From contig DCHA01000015.1 of the NCBI GenBank assembly GCA_002315535.1, positions 2,920-8,312 on the forward strand: DNA of 5,393 bases, given 5' to 3'. The notes under the pieces were generated by a model. It did no database searches. It was not told the origin of the DNA and worked only from the letters and a program-made list of their open reading frames with translations. The stretch's first letter is position 1; every line of letters begins with the position of its first letter. This document shows positions 5,035 to 5,393 of the stretch, one piece after another. This DNA is from Firmicutes bacterium UBA1764 (lineage in GTDB: Bacteria; Bacillota; Clostridia; Peptostreptococcales; Anaerovoracaceae). The translations under genes and the position numbers were made by a program.

Positions 5035-5393
5035 ATGAAAAAGATTTTAGCCATAATAATGGCACTTGCAATGGTATTTTGCCTCGCTGCATGCGGCAGC
5101 AAGACAGAAGCACCCGCGCAGGCTGCAAATGACGGCGCAAAGGTTGTAAAGATTGGTATCTACGAACCCCAGACCGGAGACAACGGTGCAGGCGGAAAGC
5201 AGGAAATCCTCGGAATCCAGTACGCAAACTCAGTACAGCCCACAGTAGAAATAGGCGGAGAAGAATATCAGGTTGAACTCGTTATCGCTGACAATGAGTC
5301 CTCCAACGACAAGGCTGTTTCCGCAGCTACAAAGCTCATCTCCGAAGGATGCTCTGTTATCGTAGGCTCCTACGGTTCCGGCGTTTCCATGGC
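5035..5393 (+). CDS. Branched-chain amino-acid-type ABC substrate-binding lipoprotein, N-terminal part
   Basis: Start of a LivJ/LivK-type (Peripla_BP_6) receptor; about 119 residues are visible, of the 370-400 usual, and the frame is open at the window edge. A lysine-led signal ends in lipobox LAAC (17-20), so Cys20 should carry the lipid anchor. After a short Ala-rich linker comes the first strand and loop KIGIYEPQTGDNGAGGKQ (39-56), then ELVIADNESSNDKAVSAATKLI (around 79-102) and VIVGSYGSG (108-116), matching the type I periplasmic-binding fold. AGGAGG (5021-5026) lies 8 bases before ATG. It is 16 bases after the DUF308 gene with no convincing separate promoter, so cotranscription is likely. 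Permease and ATPase genes (livHMGF type) would be expected beyond the window. Codon choice leans towards TCC, CTC and ATC more than the other genes, as in highly expressed genes. The ligand is not certain; the fold also serves other amino acids and amides. Confidence 0.88.
   Translation, partial: MKKILAIIMALAMVFCLAACGSKTEAPAQAANDGAKVVKIGIYEPQTGDNGAGGKQEILGIQYANSVQPTVEIGGEEYQVELVIADNESSNDKAVSAATKLISEGCSVIVGSYGSGVSM

Noticed and set aside
1..5393. Search by eye for tRNA, CRISPR array, insertion sequence or riboswitch
   Set aside because: No cloverleaf, regularly spaced repeats, transposase-like frame or long structured leader is visible; leaders are about 20-55 bases.

Overview
The window looks like chromosomal DNA from an anaerobic Gram-positive bacterium of the Clostridia (Lachnospiraceae-like; this is an inference). 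The reasons are strong AGGAGG-type ribosome binding sites before most genes, moderately AT-rich intergenic DNA, two lipoprotein-type solute-binding proteins with N-terminal Cys lipoboxes, and a PheB/UPF0735 ACT-domain protein, a family typical of Firmicutes. No mobile element, CRISPR array, tRNA or rRNA is visible.

Layout. (1) Positions 1-218 hold the end of an upstream transcription unit (a probable terminator), two short AT-rich dyads and a good sigma-A-type promoter. (2) Positions 219-2579 are a tight three-gene operon on the + strand: a family-3 amino-acid-binding lipoprotein, a HisM/GlnP-type amino-acid permease, and a dimethylarginine dimethylaminohydrolase (DDAH) with all expected catalytic residues. 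No ATP-binding subunit is encoded. (3) Positions 2580-2645 separate convergent genes and carry a hairpin region with T-runs. (4) Positions 2646-3571 are a two-gene operon on the - strand: pheB (ACT domain plus HTH-like segment), then ybaK (Cys-tRNA(Pro) deacylase). (5) Positions 3572-3782 are a divergent intergenic region with a near-consensus promoter facing right, a weaker one facing left, and two dyads. (6) Positions 3783 to the window end hold a six-TM HdeD/DUF308 protein with a long charged coiled-coil tail. After 16 bases comes the start of a Liv-type (Peripla_BP_6) solute-binding lipoprotein, cut by the window edge.

How the genes work together. The best-supported unit is the first operon: uptake of an arginine-like cationic amino acid, plausibly N-methylated arginine, followed by hydrolysis to citrulline and a methylamine. 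The transporter would need an ATPase from elsewhere. The minus-strand pair links an amino-acid-sensing ACT protein with tRNA proofreading. The last pair may link an uncharacterised membrane/coiled-coil protein to a branched-chain amino acid uptake system. Amino-acid handling is thus a common theme. The most novel-looking items are the import-plus-DDAH cassette without an ATPase, the HdeD/coiled-coil fusion with a duplicated C-terminal motif, and the dyads between the divergent promoters.

Two starts are set by ribosome binding sites: pheB at 3571 (not the in-frame ATG at 3592) and the DUF308 gene at 3783 (not the in-frame GTG at 3759).
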